Assembly (NCBI RefSeq): GCF_030812315.1
Contig: NZ_JAUSSM010000023.1
Coordinates: forward strand, 1-34,238
Length of the DNA: 34,238 nucleotides
Source of the DNA: Arthrobacter oryzae
GTDB taxonomy: Bacteria > Actinomycetota > Actinomycetes > Actinomycetales > Micrococcaceae
Direction of reading: 5' to 3'
A model generated the notes under the pieces. It saw nothing but the letters and a program-made list of their open reading frames with translations. It ran no database searches and was not told where the DNA came from. A program made the position numbers and the translations under genes. Every line of letters begins with the position of its first letter. Positions within the stretch are counted from its first letter, which is position 1. Below are positions 7,739 through 16,072 of this stretch, in pieces.

Positions 7739-7772
7739 CTTATTTCAAGATCTGATATATAAGTTCTATAAT
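7739..7772 (+). promoter_or_regulatory. AT-rich promoter with imperfect palindrome upstream of the aminotransferase operon
   Basis: A perfect TATAAT -10 box lies at 7767-7772, with a weak -35 (TTTCAA, 7743-7748) 18 nt before it. CTTAT and ATAAG at 7739-7763 frame an imperfect inverted repeat centred on AGATCT that covers the -35. It looks like an operator of GntR size; no regulator gene is adjacent. The local AT content is unlike the rest of the window. Confidence 0.55.
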
Positions 7773-7824
7773 AGATAGGATCCGCTGGAGGATCGATCGT
7801 CAACTCGATGAGGAGTGGAACAGC

Positions 7825-9024
7825 ATGAAGCATCTCGCGCACCGGCTCGAACGTCTGGGCACGGAAACCGCCTTCAGCGTCGCCCAAGCGGCGGCCGCCT
7901 GGAAAGCGAAGGGGAACCTCGTGTACCCCTTCCATCTCGGCGACATCAACATCCCGACGGCCCCGCATATCGTCGAAGCTATGAACCGAGCCATCGCCGA
8001 CGGCTATACGGGCTATTGCCCCGGCCCCGGCATCCCGCAGTTGCGCGAGGCCCTCGCCGACGACCTCGGAGCCCGCCGAGGTATCAAGTTCTCCCCCGAC
8101 AACGTCGTCGTGATGACGGGCGGCAAGCCCGTTATCACCAAGTTCCTGCAGGCGGTCATGAACCCCGGCCAGGAAGTGCTCTACCCAAACCCCGGCTTCC
8201 CGATCTACGAATCACAGATCGAGTACCTCGATGGCACGGCTGTGCCTTACCGGTACCTGCCCACGAGCCAGGGCTTCGCGATCGACCTCGACCAGGTGCG
8301 GGCATCAATCACCCCGAATACTGTCGCAATCATTTACAACGACCTGCAGAACCCCATCTCGGCCGAGTCGACAGCGGCCGAGCGCGAGGCCATCGCACAA
8401 CTCGCGCAGGAGCACGACCTCTGGGTACTCTCCGATGAGGCGTACTTCGAGACGCGCTATGAGGGCGTCTCAAGCTCGATCGCGTCGCTTCCCGGCATGG
8501 CGGAGCGCACCGTCATCCTCTACACCTTCAGCAAGAAGTTCGCCATGACCGGCTCCCGCCTGGGCTGCGCCGTCGCGCCTATCGAGATCGCCAAAATTCT
8601 TAGCACCCTCAACACCAACGATGAGTCGTGCACGACGCACTATGTGCAATGGGCCGGCATCGAAGCGCTCCGTGGCACCCAGGAACCCGTACAGCAGATG
8701 CTCGACATCCTGCGCGGGCGCCGGGATGCCGCGTGCGAACTTGTGAACGACATCTCCGGCATGCACGTCGCCGTGCCGCAGTCGACGTTCTACCTGTTCC
8801 CCGACGTCACCGAAGTCATGGAACGGCTGGGTTACACGGCAGTCGGCGATTTCGCCTCGGCAGCACTGCATGAAACCGGTGTCTCCTTCTGTACACGTGA
8901 GCACTTCGGCCGGCGCCAACCCGGCGAAGAGCGGCAGTACATCCGGCTCGCCTACTCAGGCATCGACGTCGCTGATATCCGAGACGGTCTCGGCCGCCTG
9001 CGCAAGTGGATTGAGACGGCATGA
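7825..9024 (+). CDS. PLP-dependent class I/II aminotransferase
   Basis: This 399-residue fold-type I aminotransferase resembles the aspartate/aromatic family. The PLP lysine lies in the motif TFSKKFAMTGSRLG (K237), with SDEAYFETRYEG before it for the cofactor Asp/Tyr. The substrate-arginine region is YIRLAYSG near the C-terminus. Two usual signatures deviate: GDINIPTAPH replaces the common GEPDF-type motif, and NDLQNPISAES replaces the NNPHNPTG loop. The substrate may therefore be unusual. GAGGAG lies 10 nt before the ATG. It overlaps the next gene (a 2-hydroxyacid dehydrogenase) as ATGA, which suggests amino acid to 2-oxoacid to 2-hydroxyacid conversion, for example serine to hydroxypyruvate to glycerate (inference). 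Confidence 0.88.
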   Translation: MKHLAHRLERLGTETAFSVAQAAAAWKAKGNLVYPFHLGDINIPTAPHIVEAMNRAIADGYTGYCPGPGIPQLREALADDLGARRGIKFSPDNVVVMTGGKPVITKFLQAVMNPGQEVLYPNPGFPIYESQIEYLDGTAVPYRYLPTSQGFAIDLDQVRASITPNTVAIIYNDLQNPISAESTAAEREAIAQLAQEHDLWVLSDEAYFETRYEGVSSSIASLPGMAERTVILYTFSKKFAMTGSRLGCAVAPIEIAKILSTLNTNDESCTTHYVQWAGIEALRGTQEPVQQMLDILRGRRDAACELVNDISGMHVAVPQSTFYLFPDVTEVMERLGYTAVGDFASAALHETGVSFCTREHFGRRQPGEERQYIRLAYSGIDVADIRDGLGRLRKWIETA

Positions 9025-9980
9025 GCCGGGTCGTCGTCACGGGGCGTGTACCCGACGCCGCGCTTGAGAAGCTGCGCACGAAGCACGAAGTCGATGCCTG
9101 GGCGGGTCCGGAGTCGATTGGCCGGGAGGAGCTCCTGCGCCGGGTAGCCGGGGCCGATGCCGTGGTGAGCCTGCTCACCGAACGCATAGACTCTGAGCTG
9201 CTCGACGCCGCCGGCCCGCAGCTCAAGGTCGTGGCGAACGTCGCTGTCGGCTATGACAACATCGACGTTCCAGCCTGCACCGAACGGGGCATCGTCGCCA
9301 CTAACACACCCGGCGTGCTCACGGAGGCCACGGCCGACATTGCGCTCGGTCTCATCCTCTCGGCGACCCGCCGGCTCGGCGAGGGGGAACGGCTCATCCG
9401 TTCCGGCCAGGACTGGAAGTGGGGCATGTTCTTCCTGCTCGGCAGCAGCCTGCAAGGCAAGACCCTCGGCGTCGTCGGTATGGGCGGGATCGGCCAGGCG
9501 ACCGCACGCCGGGCCAAGGCCTTCGGGATGGAAATCGTGTACCAATCACGCCGTGAGATCGACCCCGTGCTCGCCGACGAGCTGGGCGCCCGTCGGGTCG
9601 AGCTCGATGAGTTGCTGGCCGTCTCCGACATCGTCTCCTTGCACTGCCCCTACGGGCCTGCCACGCATCATCTGATCGGCGCCGAACAACTCGCGGCGAT
9701 GAAGGACACGGCATACCTCATTAATACCGCGCGGGGGCCGATCGTCGACGAAGCGGCCCTCGCTTCTGCCCTTCGCGAGGGGCAGATCGCGGGCGCCGGG
9801 CTCGACGTTTTTGAGAACGAGCCCAGCGTGCACCCCGGATTGCTCGAGCTCGAGAACGTGGTGCTCGTGCCGCACCTCGGCTCCGCCACAGTGGAGACCC
9901 GCACCGCCATGGCGATGCTCGCCGCGGACAACGCACTCGCCGTGCTCGAGGGGGAACGGCCGCCTGCACCGATTGGTTAG
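9021..9980 (+). CDS. D-2-hydroxyacid dehydrogenase (glyoxylate/hydroxypyruvate reductase-like)
   Basis: This 319-residue NAD(P)-dependent dehydrogenase is full length. The family N-terminal motif VANVAVGYDNIDVPAC, the Rossmann motif GVVGMGGIGQATARRAKAFG, the HCPYG loop, NTARGPIVDE (catalytic Arg) and GLDVFENEP (Glu), and the late PHLGSAT (catalytic His) are all present. These motifs are closest to D-glycerate dehydrogenases/glyoxylate reductases. Its ATG overlaps the aminotransferase stop, so the two are translated together. It probably reduces the oxoacid made by that enzyme; the exact substrate cannot be read. Confidence 0.9.
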   Translation: MSRVVVTGRVPDAALEKLRTKHEVDAWAGPESIGREELLRRVAGADAVVSLLTERIDSELLDAAGPQLKVVANVAVGYDNIDVPACTERGIVATNTPGVLTEATADIALGLILSATRRLGEGERLIRSGQDWKWGMFFLLGSSLQGKTLGVVGMGGIGQATARRAKAFGMEIVYQSRREIDPVLADELGARRVELDELLAVSDIVSLHCPYGPATHHLIGAEQLAAMKDTAYLINTARGPIVDEAALASALREGQIAGAGLDVFENEPSVHPGLLELENVVLVPHLGSATVETRTAMAMLAADNALAVLEGERPPAPIG

Positions 9981-10043
9981 TGGCTAGGGGTGGAACGTCG
10001 TGATCTGTGGCCGGCGCCTCGAGCCTCTTCAACAGGTCGCTGA

Positions 10044-10543
10044 ATCCACCGGGCCCCTTACGTCGCTGATGCTGCCTCCACAGATGAAGTTCACCAGCTT
10101 GTTAAGACCACTGTGGAAGGATTCGGGTCCCTCGATGGGCGGGTGCTAAACGCAGGGATTGTCCGCGCCGGGATGGTAGGCGAACTCAGGGATGAGGACT
10201 GGAAAGCCACGGTCCGCACCAACCTAACCGGACCGTTCCGTATCCTCCGGGCAGCGATACCTCAACTTGTCGCTGCCCGGGGAGCCATCGTAGGAGTCGC
10301 TTCGGCTGCTGCGCTCAGGGCGAGCGGCGGCATCCCCGGCTACAACGCCACCAAAGCCGGACTCACCATGCTTGTGCAGTCAGTGGCCGTGGACTACGGC
10401 CCTCTGCCGGGGTGCGTGCGAACACCGTATGCCCCGGCTGGACCAGAACCGAAATGGCCGACATGGAAATGCAAGAGTACGGTACCGACCGAGTGGGGCA
10501 ACCGTCATCGTCCGGAGAGTTGAACGACGCTGTAGCCCAATGA
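10044..10543 (+). pseudogene. Short-chain dehydrogenase/reductase (SDR) fragment, truncated and frameshifted
   Basis: The recognisable part begins around 10059 and runs through LDGRVLNAGIV (the NAG motif), the helix with RTNLTGPFRILRA, and GYNATKAG (YxxxK active site). The N-terminal glycine-rich cofactor loop is missing, and a TGA lies in frame at 10041. At about 10410 the reading frame breaks in a GGGG run. One frame over, the family sequence resumes as VRANTVCPGWTRTEMADME and stops at 10541. The normal C-terminal 60-70 residues are also missing. It is therefore a remnant. It follows the aminotransferase operon in the same direction but has no visible promoter. Confidence 0.75.
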
Positions 10544-10698
10544 ACTGAGGACAGCTGTGTCCAGAACTTTGACCTCTTGCTTAAGACGCAACCTGACTCC
10601 TCTGTTATCTGCAATTTCACCCAGCCAGATCTTTGCGATGATTATCAAAAACAGGTGGGGCCCGGCTCAGTTTCGCTAAAGGCTCGTCTGAACCTCTA

Positions 10699-10920
10699 CT
10701 AGCGCCATTGCCGCCTCTCCCATGTCTGTCCGTGGGGCACGTCAGGACTGACGGCGACGGTGAACGACCAGTAGTCGTGCTGGGTGACCAATGTGCCGTG
10801 GCCTCGCTGCGTCGCCATGCAACTGACAATCTCCATGGCAGCCGACAGGTCAACCTGTATGGCGCCAGGGTCCTCGCCGTCGACTTCCGGAACCGCTGGG
10901 GAGTGATGCTTTATGATCAT
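10699..10920 (-). CDS. Small unknown protein (73 aa)
   Basis: ATG 10920 is preceded by a purine-rich GAGAAAGAAAGAGC. The product is soluble and has a sensible composition: an acidic N-terminal third, then GHGTLVTQHDYWSFTVAVSP, which reads like a beta-hairpin, and a basic end HGQTWERRQWR. I recognise no family. It lies downstream of the SRPBCC gene on the same strand, 120 nt after it. Confidence 0.42.
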   Translation of the reverse strand: MIIKHHSPAVPEVDGEDPGAIQVDLSAAMEIVSCMATQRGHGTLVTQHDYWSFTVAVSPDVPHGQTWERRQWR

Positions 10921-11040
10921 GCTCTTTCTTTCTCGGGAGGTTCCAGATGCTTCTCGTTTTAGCATTCTGGTTAGGCCAGGACGCTCAGCTTGGAGTTCAT
11001 GCGGCCGAAGATGGCGCCGTCGGCTGAGAAACGGCGTCGT

Positions 11041-11433
11041 TTAGCCGGGTGCCGGCAGAGATTCCATGAAGTCTTTGTATCGAACGAGGTCTGCCAGGAT
11101 ATGCGCACCGGTGATGCCGGGTGCGGGTGCCGTGGGCGGCCAGGTGAATCGCACCAGGACTCTGGTGTTGCCGGCATCCAACGGCGAGAAGACCACAAGT
11201 CCGGTGTGGGAGTTCCCGCCGAGGCTCAGCCAGGCGATGCGCTGGCCCGGCCCGACGCCGGTATCACAGTCGACATGCTTCCACACTTCCTCGGTCCTGG
11301 AGTGGCTGCCCGGAGCCTGACGCGAGAACTCGGGGCTCGAGAGATATACGGGCAACGACTGGAATTCTGTCCATCCCGTGTAGGCCCGCCCGACAGGAAT
11401 GGCAACTACCACTGTCTCTTCGATGGCTTCCAA
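11041..11433 (-). CDS. SRPBCC-superfamily (polyketide cyclase/START-like) protein
   Basis: The product of about 130 residues reads like a helix-grip lipid/ligand-binding protein: EETVVVAIPVGRAYTGWTEF at the N-terminus, QRIAWLSLGGNSHTGLVVFSPL in the middle and DLVRYKDFMESL in the C-terminal helix. The stretch between SSPEF and the RIAW strand is shorter than usual, so a small internal deletion is possible. Start TTG 11433 was chosen because GGAGGG precedes it and it gives the common family start (ME-x-I-x-x-TV). ATG 11478 is in frame but has no ribosome site. The ligand is unknown. Confidence 0.7.
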   Translation of the reverse strand: MEAIEETVVVAIPVGRAYTGWTEFQSLPVYLSSPEFSRQAPGSHSRTEEVWKHVDCDTGVGPGQRIAWLSLGGNSHTGLVVFSPLDAGNTRVLVRFTWPPTAPAPGITGAHILADLVRYKDFMESLPAPG

Positions 11434-11639
11434 TTGGTCCCTCCGGATGCGCAATGTCTCGCCGTTGTCCAACGGCACCGACCCCCAGAAGTCCTGGCCC
11501 CCGGGTTCCGAAATCCTAAGCCTGCTGATTACTATTGTCCAGAACGGCCGCAGCTCTGCTATTCACCAGCGGTCCGGAACAGCACGGCACATTCACTCAG
11601 TCTGATGATCCTTGGCTGGGCAACGGAAACGGAGGGCAA

Positions 11640-11882
11640 ATGAGTCAGCTGGACAAGGTTTTCGCGGACCTGCCCGACTTTCTGACCGTGAGGGAACTGG
11701 CGGAGATCACGGGCAAGGACAGAACGACGATGTACCGTTGGCTGCGGAAAGGCGAAATCCCCGCTTCCCGCAAGCAAGACTCCACATGGCTCATTTCCCG
11801 CGACCAGGTCCGGGAATATATGGAACGAAAGTACGGTGCCACAGACACCGCAAGTCCTGACCTCCCGACCGGAAACAGCTAG
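11640..11882 (+). CDS. Excisionase/MerR-type helix-turn-helix protein (HTH_17)
   Basis: The 80-residue protein begins at ATG 11640 with GGAGGG just upstream. It is almost entirely one winged HTH: FLTVRELAEITGKDRTTMYR (helix-turn-helix), WLRKGEIPAS, then WLISRDQVREYMERK. This is the SinR/excisionase-like domain found in plasmid and phage excisionases, but also in chromosomal regulators. No integrase or att site is nearby, so a role in excision is not supported. It reads divergently from the SRPBCC gene, with about 200 nt between them. Confidence 0.78.
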   Translation: MSQLDKVFADLPDFLTVRELAEITGKDRTTMYRWLRKGEIPASRKQDSTWLISRDQVREYMERKYGATDTASPDLPTGNS

Positions 11883-12157
11883 AACTGGCCACGGGATATT
11901 GGCGGCACGCCTCAGACCGTTCGCGGTTGCAGCGCCCCGGCAAACACGCGGGGCCTGGACCGCACCGGGAGGAAAACAGGTACCGCACACTCATGCCAGC
12001 TGCCGCGGTTGCGCTCTACATTTGTTCCGGGCTCGTTTCCTTGGAGACTGCTCTCAGCAGTAGGCGCGCCAGTACCCGGATCAGCGGCAACTCCGGTCAC
12101 CGGCGTCACCTTGGCCGGAACCACGGCTAAGCGACGGTATCCCAAACCCATTGCTGT

Positions 12158-12355
12158 CTATGGACGCAAGACCTTCGCGGAATTTCTCCTGACGGAAGGC
12201 CTCAGGGCCTGGAAAGCAGCAGCCAGCAGCTGGACCGCTGTGGCGAGGCACAAAAGGACTGCGAAGGAAACAAGCTGGCCGACGAATATAAGGAAGGCGA
12301 TGCCCAACGTGCCGATGAAGGTCAGGTTCAAGGCAAGAGTGGATGCATCCACCAT
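12158..12355 (-). CDS. Small membrane protein (65 aa, two helices)
   Basis: The product has two hydrophobic segments (about residues 6-27 and 29-48) and then a basic tail (ALRPSVRRNSAKVLRP), consistent with both termini inside. The ribosome site is weak. The overlapping plus-strand frame is arginine-rich and looks like a shadow. I do not recognise a family. The 289 nt between this gene and the next contain only a short GC-rich inverted repeat near 12460-12480. Confidence 0.42.
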   Translation of the reverse strand: MVDASTLALNLTFIGTLGIAFLIFVGQLVSFAVLLCLATAVQLLAAAFQALRPSVRRNSAKVLRP

Positions 12356-12644
12356 TTCAATTACCGCGTAAATTCATCTGACCCCCGACCGACTAAGCCC
12401 ACGACCATCCTGCCATCAGCATCGCCTACCCGGATGACACCGCGCCTTCCACCGCCCCGATTGCGGCTCCCGGGGCGTCGAGGTCAGCCTCTGAGCTCAT
12501 CAACAGGGTCGCCTGGTGGACGTACGGTGTCAACATTTACGCCATCCTCCAGCTCCCAGCAGAAACCTCTGGCCCGGGCTCAGGCGCGCTGAAGTCCGTG
12601 TGTTTCCTTGTTCGACGAAGCCACTTCCGGCAGGTGAGCTGCCG

Positions 12645-12914
12645 TTACGGGTTCACTGTATTGATTCCCCGGACGGCCAGGACATGCTCAAGCAGGGCAA
12701 GGTCGGGCCGCCCGGGGCATGCGGCGACCAGCCGCCGGAGTCCTTGTCGTATCTTCTCCTCGCACCTGCTCCCGGGAGCCAAAACGTCGTCAATGATTTC
12801 CTTGGCCTGCACCTTGATTCCATCCAGGGGGTCTGCGGTAACCGAAGTGCGTCCCTGCGCAAGCTCCGCAACCGGCCACTCGCCAATTAGCTCGGTGGCC
12901 TCTTTTAGGTGCAT
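12645..12914 (-). CDS. Unknown soluble protein (89 aa)
   Basis: The start is well supported: ATG 12914 with GGGAGGTG 6 nt upstream. The sequence is mixed helical with EKIRQGLRRLVAACPG and LALLEHVLAVRGI, and has no signal peptide or membrane segment. No family is recognised. Confidence 0.58.
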   Translation of the reverse strand: MHLKEATELIGEWPVAELAQGRTSVTADPLDGIKVQAKEIIDDVLAPGSRCEEKIRQGLRRLVAACPGRPDLALLEHVLAVRGINTVNP

Positions 12915-13319
12915 CGTCGCACCTCCCTATTCTGCGTTCGCTCCATGAAATGACCGAACGATCTGACAGGCAGCGATCCCCTCCAGGATCTCTGTCCCAA
13001 GTGTCAAACAAATCTACGTCCCAAGCCGTCCGAGAGCACGAGTACCCGCTACCCGTCTTGGAAAGGCTATGGGGTTGCCGGGGTCATTCCGCGGTGAGAT
13101 GCGGCGTGGTGGGCAGGAGCCACTTTGATACAACACAACTTGTTGAGACAAGTGGCGGCCAGTGGGATTTTCAGGTAGCGGCCGCCGGAACGATCACCAA
13201 CCCCTGGAAAACAGCCAACCCGTCTCAAGCTGACTTCCGGCCGCATTCCCGGCGGTCAGCGCCAGGTCCTTGCCTCCAGCTCCGTCCAGGCTGGGCAAGG
13301 CTGCACCCGGCTTGCTCGG
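12915..13319. other. Gene-free stretch between the 89-aa gene and the lipoprotein gene
   Basis: About 400 nt without a convincing reading frame on either strand. It should contain the promoter of the minus-strand gene starting at 12914 and the transcript end of the kinase/lipoprotein operon. No clear hairpin terminator was seen. Confidence 0.5.
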
Positions 13320-13883
13320 TCAGCCGTTCTTGCCTTTACCTTTACCTTCGTTGCCCTTTTCCCCGCTGCCCTTTTCCTCGTTGCCTTGTCCCTGCTCCGG
13401 CGCGGGAACCTGCTCCGGTAAAGGAGCCGGCACTACGGGCGCAGCGTTCTCCTGGGCAGCTTTCCCTTCCGCTTCCGCGTCTGCTTTGGCCTTCTCCGCC
13501 TCGGCGGCTGCTGCTTCCGCGGCCGTTTTCGCGGCTGCTGCGGTCTCGGCGGCTTCAATGGCAGCTGCCAGATCGGCCCGGACAGCGGTAATGATGGTCA
13601 GGATCCTCTGCCGTCGCTCATCGGAAACGCGGCCATCGCTGGAGACTAACGCCAACTCCGCGTCCAGACTGTCCAGCGCCTGGAGCGCCGTGGGGTGATC
13701 GTTGGCGGCGGCGGCCTGGCTCACGCGCAGAACCCGTTCCTGGAGCTGGCGGGCAGCATCGCGCTGCAGGCCGGTCTCGACCGGACCACAGCTGGCCAGC
13801 GACACCGCCAGCGCCAGCGCGGTGGCTACCTGGAACAATCCCCGGGCCCGGGAGAGCCTGCCCGTGGAGCGTAAAAGTGTCAT
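13320..13883 (-). CDS. Lipoprotein with alanine-rich coiled coil and GKG-rich tail
   Basis: The 187-residue product has a basic N-terminus, a hydrophobic stretch and the lipobox LASC, so Cys32 is the expected lipidated residue. Residues about 40-100 are helical. About 100-145 are a heptad-like alanine/glutamate/lysine run (AAAKTAAEAAAAEAEKAKAD) predicted to be a coiled coil. The end is proline-rich, then glycine/lysine/glutamate-rich (GEKGNEGKGKGKNG). It should sit on the outer face of the membrane and reach into the wall. Its ATG overlaps the kinase stop by 4 nt, so the two are co-translated and it is probably a partner or effector of the kinase. Confidence 0.8.
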   Translation of the reverse strand: MTLLRSTGRLSRARGLFQVATALALAVSLASCGPVETGLQRDAARQLQERVLRVSQAAAANDHPTALQALDSLDAELALVSSDGRVSDERRQRILTIITAVRADLAAAIEAAETAAAAKTAAEAAAAEAEKAKADAEAEGKAAQENAAPVVPAPLPEQVPAPEQGQGNEEKGSGEKGNEGKGKGKNG

Positions 13884-15154
13884 GGTTCCACACTCTTCTG
13901 AAGCTCCTGAAGGTGCCCACCCAGTGTGCCGGTGACCGTGGGGTAAGGCACGACGTCGGAGGTCAGCTGCGGGGACTGACCCGCCATTAGTGCCGCAGCC
14001 CAGCCCGCCAGGGCAAGAAGGATCAGGACGACCAAAAGCCCGAGCCGCCTGCTGCGGCGTCGGACGCGGGATTCACGCGGCGGTGCCCTGCGCGCTTCCG
14101 GGGGCTTGCCGGGCTGACCGTCAGTGCTTGTCAGCCGTGACTGTCCGGTGTTGTTCCCGGATTCCTGGTCGCCGGGTTCTTCGTTGGCCGGCCTTGCGGC
14201 GGACAGATCCTGCGCCGGGGATTCGGCTGAGATGGAAGGTGGCCTGAAGGGCATGGCCGGGAGCCCTCGCGTAGCCTCCGGTGCGAGTTCGCCCGGGGTG
14301 GATGCCGGCGAGACAAGGGCTTGTCGCAGTGCTGTCTCCACATCCGCAGATGCCGGGCGTTCCAGCGGGTCGATGGCCGTCATGGACCGGATCAGGTCCG
14401 CCCACTCGGCAGGAAGGTCCTCCGGAATTTCGGGCACGCGGTACATTCTGGCCACAGCGGATTCGACCGCACTGCCGGGGTACTCCACGGTCTGTTTGAT
14501 GCATTCGAGCAGAACCAGCCCCAGTGAATAGACGTCGGTGGCCGGGGTCAGCGCGGAGCCCATGGCTTGTTCCGGGCTCAGGTACGCCGCGGTACCCACC
14601 ATGGCTCCAGTGACTGTCAGGCGTGTTCCGTCAGCGATTCTCGCAATCCCGAAGTCTGTGAGCTTGGCCCTTACCGGCTCCCCCGGGCGTACCTGCACCA
14701 GCAGGACATTGGCAGGTTTGACGTCGCGGTGGATGATGCCGAGGCTGTGGACATATGCCAATGCGTCCGCGATTCCGGCTCCGATCACGGCCACTTCGTC
14801 CAACGGGACCGAGCTGTGCCTGATCCGGGCCCGCAGATCCTGTCCCTCAACCAGTTCCATGGTCAGGAAAGGGCGGGGTTCTTCGGGAATGCGGGTATCG
14901 ATGCCGGCATCGAAAAGCGTCACGAGGCCGGGATGGTTCAGTGTCGCCAGAAGTTTGATTTCAGCTTCCTGGCGTTTGAGCTCGTCCGCGTCGGGTGCCT
15001 GTGGTGCGAACAGCTTCAGGGCCACGTCCCGGCCTAGATTCTCATCCCGCGCACAGTAAACGGACGACATACCGCCGCGGCCTATCACCTCACCGAGCCG
15101 ATAACGTCCGCCAACCACTTCATTCCTAACGGTGCTCGGCGATTCCGCCACCAT
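13880..15154 (-). CDS. Transmembrane serine/threonine protein kinase (Hanks type, no PASTA domains)
   Basis: The 424-residue product has an intact kinase domain at residues 18-280: glycine loop IGRGGMSSVY, catalytic K47 (VALKLF), HRDVKPANVL, DFGIARIAD and the P+1 region GTAAYLSPEQA. A low-complexity juxtamembrane linker follows (about 285-370), then RRRSRR, one membrane helix (LGLLVVLILLALAGWAAAL) and a short outer tail of about 35 residues. PASTA repeats, usual in PknB, are absent. ATG 15154 has GGGAGGAG upstream; a longer frame to 15238 lacks a ribosome site. Coupling to the lipoprotein suggests that sensing outside the membrane is shared between the two proteins. Confidence 0.92.
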   Translation of the reverse strand: MVAESPSTVRNEVVGGRYRLGEVIGRGGMSSVYCARDENLGRDVALKLFAPQAPDADELKRQEAEIKLLATLNHPGLVTLFDAGIDTRIPEEPRPFLTMELVEGQDLRARIRHSSVPLDEVAVIGAGIADALAYVHSLGIIHRDVKPANVLLVQVRPGEPVRAKLTDFGIARIADGTRLTVTGAMVGTAAYLSPEQAMGSALTPATDVYSLGLVLLECIKQTVEYPGSAVESAVARMYRVPEIPEDLPAEWADLIRSMTAIDPLERPASADVETALRQALVSPASTPGELAPEATRGLPAMPFRPPSISAESPAQDLSAARPANEEPGDQESGNNTGQSRLTSTDGQPGKPPEARRAPPRESRVRRRSRRLGLLVVLILLALAGWAAALMAGQSPQLTSDVVPYPTVTGTLGGHLQELQKSVEP

Positions 15155-15832
15155 GACCGCTCCTCCCGGTGCGCTGCGGCACTGTAGACACCAAATCAAG
15201 CAGTCGACACCGTGAAATCGAAGCAACCACCGCCCCACCTGATGGTCCGAAGTTCCGGAGTCGTCTGCCCTCAGCTTTAATCATAAGCCTACTTAGCAAT
15301 AGTATCGTCCCGTCGAAATTAGTGATCGGAAGACCATCCCGGCACGCGACAAACCACGCCCCAAACTGAGCGATCGACCACTCTTGAGGAGGAAGATGGC
15401 CTTGGATTGCGACAGGACACAACGAAGGTCGGTTCCGTGTCGGCGTACGGATGTTGCCAGCTGGAGAAGGGAATGCATCAGATTGCACCAGCACCCATCG
15501 ACACCATGGCCTTTCGATAGCCAGCCCAAAAGCGGCAGCCAACCGGCGACAAGCTGACTTTCCGCCATAATCTGGTGGCGCCCTCAATTGCGGCCAAATT
15601 CCGCACCTTCAGGCTTCGGCCCTCGTCCAGTCGATAGCTAAACAAGAGCGTTATAGCGTTTAGTTGCGAAGGCCCGTCTGTCCCCCATTAGACGGGCCTT
15701 CGTTGTTGCACCAGATCATGAAGTGGGGCCAGAAATAGCCGTCCTACCGGGCCTTCCAAACCTGTCACAGTCATGAGGGCTTCTGCGATCGGCACCCGTG
15801 GACATTTGGTCAGGCGGAACCTACCATGAGCC
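15155..15832. other. Gene-poor stretch upstream of the kinase
   Basis: About 680 nt. It contains the kinase promoter region and a strong terminator hairpin at 15667-15702. Reading frames here lack ribosome sites and protein-like composition; one 53-codon frame at 15396 has GAGGAG upstream but an arginine/serine/proline-rich product. No tRNA or other RNA gene was recognised, though the terminator implies a transcript ending there. Confidence 0.5.
15667..15702 (+). terminator. Strong 13-bp intrinsic terminator hairpin
   Basis: The arms 15667-15679 and 15690-15702 pair perfectly (CGAAGGCCCGTCT with its complement) around a 10-nt loop and are followed by TTGTTGC. No plus-strand gene ends just before it, so it may end a small RNA or be left over from a lost gene. 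Confidence 0.75.
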
Positions 15833-16072
15833 ATGCCCATGACCGGCCGAGCCGTCTCCGCCGCGGTGCTGCTCGTCATTGGGGCAGGACTGGCTCTGCT
15901 GGCTGTGCTGGTCCATTACGGTTTCATGGCAATGTACGGCGGTGTCACCGATACGGCGTTCGAGGGGTTCACGTGGGGGTTGACGGCCGGTCCCTCCGGA
16001 TTGGCGCTCGGTCTGGTCGTGGTGGTTGCGCTGGTCGGTTCATGCTCTCGACAAGACGATGGATGCGGCTGA
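15833..16072 (+). CDS. Small membrane protein (79 aa)
   Basis: Hydrophobic segments at about residues 7-32 (VSAAVLLVIGAGLALLAVL) and 50-69 (GPSGLALGLVVVVALVGSC) flank a loop with MYGGVTDTAFEGFTWG. It overlaps the next gene by 31 nt in another frame, so it is probably coupled to it. ATG 15833 or 15839 could start. I recognise no family. Confidence 0.55.
   Translation: MPMTGRAVSAAVLLVIGAGLALLAVLVHYGFMAMYGGVTDTAFEGFTWGLTAGPSGLALGLVVVVALVGSCSRQDDGCG

Noticed and set aside
11640..11882. The excisionase-type HTH gene as proof of an integrated element
   Set aside because: No integrase, tRNA or att repeats nearby; such HTH proteins also occur as ordinary regulators.
12009..12371. Plus-strand 120-codon frame over the small membrane protein gene
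   Set aside because: Basic, low-information product; the opposite strand has two clean membrane helices.
15396..15557. 53-codon frame with GAGGAG upstream
   Set aside because: The product is arginine/serine/proline-rich without protein-like patterning.
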